A DNA stretch of 44,632 nucleotides, taken from assembly GCA_964550345.1 (NCBI GenBank), contig CAZJYZ010000024.1:1-44632 (forward strand). Direction: 5' to 3'. The notes beneath the pieces are model-generated. The model saw only the letters and a program-made list of their open reading frames with translations, was not told the DNA's origin and searched no databases. The position numbers were made by a program, and so were the translations under genes. This document shows, in pieces, positions 41,681 to 44,632 of the stretch. The DNA comes from JAAEUB01 sp964550345. GTDB lineage: Bacteria > Pseudomonadota > Alphaproteobacteria > Rhodobacterales > Rhodobacteraceae. The stretch's first letter is position 1. Every line of letters begins with the position of its first letter.

Positions 41681-43088
41681 TTTGTTCCCCGTTAACCTGT
41701 CGCCATGCTCGAATTATTGCATTTGCCACCCTGTCGGCATCCTCTTCCTGCGTTGCGTAGGAAATGACTGAAACCCTGATTATTTCGCCGCCCCGCCATA
41801 TCGCGTGCGAAGGGTAAGCATCCCCCTCTTCGTGGACGAGCCTCAACGTTTCACGTGTCATATTATCCGCATTCGGACCTTCGCCACAGCGTATCGCAAC
41901 CTGATTACCATGGACCTCATTTAAAACCGAAAGACCCGGCTCGGCTTCGATCGTGGCTGCAACCCTTACCGCCAACCGGCAGTGTCGTGCCACCATTTCA
42001 CGCAGGCCGGTTTTGCCCAGTGTTTTTAAAATTGCATAACTTGGCACGCCCCGCGCACGGCGAGAAAGCTCTGGCGTATAATCCGAGGGGTCCCACCCCC
42101 CCACTTCAGGCAAATAACTTGCCCGTGCGCTCATCGCCCTTGCAAATGGTGCCGGGTCTTTTGAAATCACAACACCGGCATCATATGGCGAATTTAGCCA
42201 TTTATGAAGATCAGTGCTCCAGCTATCTGCCAGTTCAACCCCCGCCAGGCGAGGGGCAAGCTCGGGCACCGAGTTCATCCACAACCCAAAAGCGCCATCA
42301 ACATGAACCCAAGCCTTTTTGGCATGCGCCATCGGAATGATTTTTGAAAAGGGATCAAAACCGCAGGAATTGATATGCCCTGCCTGAAGAATAACAAGGA
42401 TAGGGCCAGACATTCCATCAATTACCCGTTCAAAATCTTCAGCAATAATTCTGCCATCCTTATCGGCGGCGACTTTATGCACGCGCTCGGCTCCCAGACC
42501 GTTGTAGCGTAAAGAAGCATAGACCGAGGAATGGGCTTCCTCCCCCAAAACCACCGAAATCTCGGGCGCGCCAAACAGGCCTTTAGCCTCCACATCCCAG
42601 CCCTCACGGGCCAGTAACTCGTTTCGTGCGGCTGAGATTCCGACGGAATTGGCAACTGTACCGCCGGTCACAAATCCGATGCCGGAACCCTCCGGCAGTC
42701 CAAGAAGGTCGAGTATCCAACGGCCCGCTGTCTGTTCTATCGCAGCGGTCGCCGGAGTGGTTTGCGCCATGGCTGCATTTTGCCCCCACGCGGAAACCAG
42801 CGTGTCTGCAGCAACCCCGGCAGGGTGTGAACTGCCTGCAACATAGGCAAACCACCTGGGAGAGGTGCAGTGTAACAATCCGGCATCTGCCTTGTCAGCG
42901 ATTTCCTTGATGACATCAGCAGGTGCCCGCCCTTCTTCGGGCAATTCACCGCCAAAACGGTGCAAAGCTTCGGTGATATCAATTTCAAGCTTGTCCTGAC
43001 GGTCGGTGACGCCTTGGCGATAAGCGATCGCATACTGGCATGCCGCTTCTATCGCCTCAGCTTCGTCCGGCTTCAGGCCTAACGGCAT
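41667..43088 (-). CDS. Group II PLP-dependent decarboxylase
   Basis: A 473-residue enzyme from MPLGLKPDEA, 1 base after the hydantoinase stop. The PLP lysine is K296 in STDLHKWLNSPYDAG, and the cofactor Asp is in AWVHVDGAFGLW. GIGFVTGGTVANSVGISAAR and EEAHSSVYASLR are the phosphate and cofactor-ring segments. The family decarboxylates aromatic amino acids, glutamate, aspartate or related acids. Position between dihydropyrimidinase and the transporter suggests a part in beta-alanine or other pyrimidine-derived amino acid metabolism, but a substrate cannot be read from the sequence. It could also be an aminotransferase-like outlier of the fold. Confidence 0.85.
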   Translation of the reverse strand: MPLGLKPDEAEAIEAACQYAIAYRQGVTDRQDKLEIDITEALHRFGGELPEEGRAPADVIKEIADKADAGLLHCTSPRWFAYVAGSSHPAGVAADTLVSAWGQNAAMAQTTPATAAIEQTAGRWILDLLGLPEGSGIGFVTGGTVANSVGISAARNELLAREGWDVEAKGLFGAPEISVVLGEEAHSSVYASLRYNGLGAERVHKVAADKDGRIIAEDFERVIDGMSGPILVILQAGHINSCGFDPFSKIIPMAHAKKAWVHVDGAFGLWMNSVPELAPRLAGVELADSWSTDLHKWLNSPYDAGVVISKDPAPFARAMSARASYLPEVGGWDPSDYTPELSRRARGVPSYAILKTLGKTGLREMVARHCRLAVRVAATIEAEPGLSVLNEVHGNQVAIRCGEGPNADNMTRETLRLVHEEGDAYPSHAIWRGGEIIRVSVISYATQEEDADRVANAIIRAWRQVNGEQNDQH

Positions 43089-43089
43089 A

Positions 43090-44544
43090 TCACACCCCCG
43101 TCGCCGGAATGCCGGTGCGTTCAACCGGTGTAGGGGCTGTCAGCTCTTTCCACTGGGAAAGCGCTTTGTTGACCGTTGCATTCGGCTCACGCGCCACGAA
43201 CTCGCCATGGCCTTCACGGGTGCGTATCTCTCCGTCATGCACTGCGACATGACCGCGGGTCATGGTGAAGCGCGGCAGGCCTTTCACATGCTTGCCCTCA
43301 AACACATTGTAGTCGATGTTTGATTGCTGCGTGTCTGCGCCAATGGTCTTTTCTTTCTCAGGGTCCCAAACCACAAGGTCAGCATCTGCCCCCACAAGAA
43401 CCGCACCCTTTTTCGGGTAACAATTCAGGATCTTGGCAATATTGGTCGAGGTAACGGCGACAAATTCGTTCATTGTCAGACGCCCGGTCGCAACCCCATG
43501 GGTCCACAACATCGGCATCCTGTCTTCAAGCCCGCCTGTGCCATTAGGGATCTTGGTAAAATCACCCACACCATAACGTTTCTGTTCGGTGGTAAAGGCG
43601 CAGTGGTCTGTCGCAACGACGCTGAGTGACCCCGCCTGCAAGCCGGCCCACAGGCTATCCTGATGCATCTTGTTACGGAAAGGGGGGCTCATCACTCGCC
43701 GTGCCGCATGGTCCCAATCCTTGTTGAAATACTCACTTTCATCCAAGGTCAGGTGCTGGATCAGCGGTTCACCCCAAACCCGTTTGCCGTTCTGACGGGC
43801 ACGGCGAATGGCCTCATGGCTTTCCTCGCAGGACGTATGCACCACATATAAGGGGGCGCCGGCCATGTCAGCGATCATGATGGCACGGTTCGTGGCTTCG
43901 CCCTCGACCTGAGTGGGGCGTGAATAGGCATGTGCCTCGGGGCCGGTATTGCCCTCTGCCAGCAGCTTGGCCGACAATTCGGCCACCACATCGCCGTTTT
44001 CAGCATGCACCATCGGGGTTGCACCAAGCTCCGCCAGACGCAGGAAGCTTGAATACAGCTCATCATCGTTGACCATCAACGCGCCTTTATAGGCGAGGAA
44101 ATGCTTGAACGTGTTGATGCCGCGTTCCTTAACAACCGTTTCCATGTCGTTGAACACCTGCTCGCCCCACCATGTCACAGCCATGTGGAAGGAATAGTCG
44201 CAATTGGCGCGGGTTGATTTGTTGTCCCAGCGCTTAAGCGCATCCAGCAGGCTTTCACCCTGATTTGGCAGGGCAAAGTCGACGACCATCGTGGTGCCGC
44301 CAGCAAGACCCGCGCGCGTACCGCTTTCAAAATCATCCGAGGAATAGGTGCCCATAAACGGCATCTCAAGATGTGTATGGGGGTCAATGCCACCGGGCAT
44401 GACATAACAGCCTGTGGCGTCCAGCTCTTCGTCGCCCTTCAGGCCCTGACCAATCTCGGTGATCACGCCGCCTTCGATCAGAACATCGGCCTTGTATGTC
44501 AGGTCCGCCGTGACGATTGTGCCATTCTTAATAACTTTGCTCAT
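43090..44544 (-). CDS. Dihydropyrimidinase / hydantoinase
   Basis: A 484-residue zinc amidohydrolase that opens dihydropyrimidine or hydantoin rings, the second step of reductive pyrimidine breakdown. Zinc ligands H57 and H59 in GGIDPHTHLEMPF, carbamylated K153 in FKHFLAYKGA, HAENGD and HTSCEESHEAIRRA, and ATDHCAFTTEQK are present. The start MSKVIKNG at 44544 has AGGGAG 7 bases upstream. A longer in-frame ATG at 44592 lies inside the extragenic repeat and is rejected. It is the first gene in this operon within the window; partners such as dihydropyrimidine dehydrogenase and beta-ureidopropionase could lie beyond the right edge. Confidence 0.93.
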   Translation of the reverse strand: MSKVIKNGTIVTADLTYKADVLIEGGVITEIGQGLKGDEELDATGCYVMPGGIDPHTHLEMPFMGTYSSDDFESGTRAGLAGGTTMVVDFALPNQGESLLDALKRWDNKSTRANCDYSFHMAVTWWGEQVFNDMETVVKERGINTFKHFLAYKGALMVNDDELYSSFLRLAELGATPMVHAENGDVVAELSAKLLAEGNTGPEAHAYSRPTQVEGEATNRAIMIADMAGAPLYVVHTSCEESHEAIRRARQNGKRVWGEPLIQHLTLDESEYFNKDWDHAARRVMSPPFRNKMHQDSLWAGLQAGSLSVVATDHCAFTTEQKRYGVGDFTKIPNGTGGLEDRMPMLWTHGVATGRLTMNEFVAVTSTNIAKILNCYPKKGAVLVGADADLVVWDPEKEKTIGADTQQSNIDYNVFEGKHVKGLPRFTMTRGHVAVHDGEIRTREGHGEFVAREPNATVNKALSQWKELTAPTPVERTGIPATGV

Positions 44545-44583
44545 GGGTCCACTCCCTGAATTTTGTTTCGGTAACTTACCGGT

Positions 44584-44632
44584 CTCTTTCATCTTGGCGC
44601 AAATACCTCGGGGGTCCGGGGGCTGGCCCCCG
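44584..44632 (-). repeat. Rhodobacterales extragenic repeat element, copy 2 (cut by window end)
   Basis: On the minus strand a GGGGGC-CA-GCCCCC hairpin leads into ACCCCCGAGGTATTTGCGCC and AAGATGAAAGAG. The last part matches copy 1 (32330-32355) with a few changes. It lies just upstream of the hydantoinase gene and continues past the window edge. Confidence 0.65.

Noticed and set aside
44545..44592. ATG at 44592 as the hydantoinase start
   Set aside because: The added residues are encoded by the extragenic repeat and the family start with a good ribosome-binding site is at 44544.

Overview
The window reads as a chromosomal segment of a marine-type alphaproteobacterium of the Rhodobacterales (Roseobacter group). 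This is inferred from the moderately GC-rich sequence, the HDAC-like / xseB / ispA / dxs gene order, an ilvE gene divergent from a petP-petR regulator pair, a Hint/RTX secreted protein, TRAP and ABC uptake systems, a dimethylglycine-dehydrogenase-like flavoprotein, and the short extragenic repeat ending in GAGGTATTT...CAAGATGAAA. No phage, insertion sequence, CRISPR array, rRNA or tRNA was recognised. Coding density is high and genes are often coupled by 1-16 bp overlaps.

Layout. 0.06-4.35 kb, minus strand: a small exported membrane protein, then the isoprenoid-precursor operon (HDAC-like deacetylase, xseB, ispA, dxs). 4.37-4.96 kb, plus strand: an 11-codon leader ORF followed by a secreted protein. 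4.98-8.2 kb, minus strand: a FAH-family hydrolase and an exported YyaL-type thioredoxin protein that carries a DsbD-alpha-like tail. 8.5-13.35 kb, plus strand: a TRAP transporter with a TakP-like Tat-exported binding protein, a terminator, an oversized DctQ, and a DctM with a roughly 335-residue coiled-coil tail. 13.4-17.85 kb, minus strand: glutaryl-CoA dehydrogenase, a fused E1 alpha/beta 2-oxo acid dehydrogenase and a FabD-like acyltransferase. A LysR regulator diverges from this operon, followed by a DMGDH/GcvT-type flavoprotein (to 21.3 kb). 21.4-24.1 kb: an RTX-Hint secreted protein. 24.2-26.9 kb, minus strand: a CocE-type hydrolase and a conserved CxxC protein. 26.95-29.5 kb, plus strand: mtgA, a GST and queG. 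29.5-32.2 kb: a small membrane protein, ilvE, and divergent petP-petR.

32.3-44.6 kb is one minus-strand block made of two operons. The upstream operon (44.5 to 37.7 kb) encodes a dihydropyrimidinase/hydantoinase, a group II PLP decarboxylase, an ABC transporter of the thiamine-precursor/pyrimidine type and an embedded GNAT acetyltransferase; a strong intrinsic terminator ends it. The downstream operon (37.6 to 32.4 kb) encodes a composite 2-oxo acid:acceptor oxidoreductase: IorA, IorB fused to a 2x[4Fe-4S] ferredoxin, KorA, KorB and a second gamma subunit. An FNR-type box (TTGAT-N4-ATCAT) lies about 70 bp upstream of iorA. Two inverted copies of the extragenic repeat bracket the whole block.

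The most unusual items are the five-subunit Ior/Kor cluster with its FNR-like site, the exported YyaL-DsbD-alpha fusion, the TRAP permease with a long soluble tail, the gcdH-E1-acyltransferase operon, the GNAT and decarboxylase embedded in the pyrimidine-type operon, and a leader ORF with the only strong ribosome-binding site ahead of a secreted protein. All functions are assigned from recognisable motifs and context; no database search was run.
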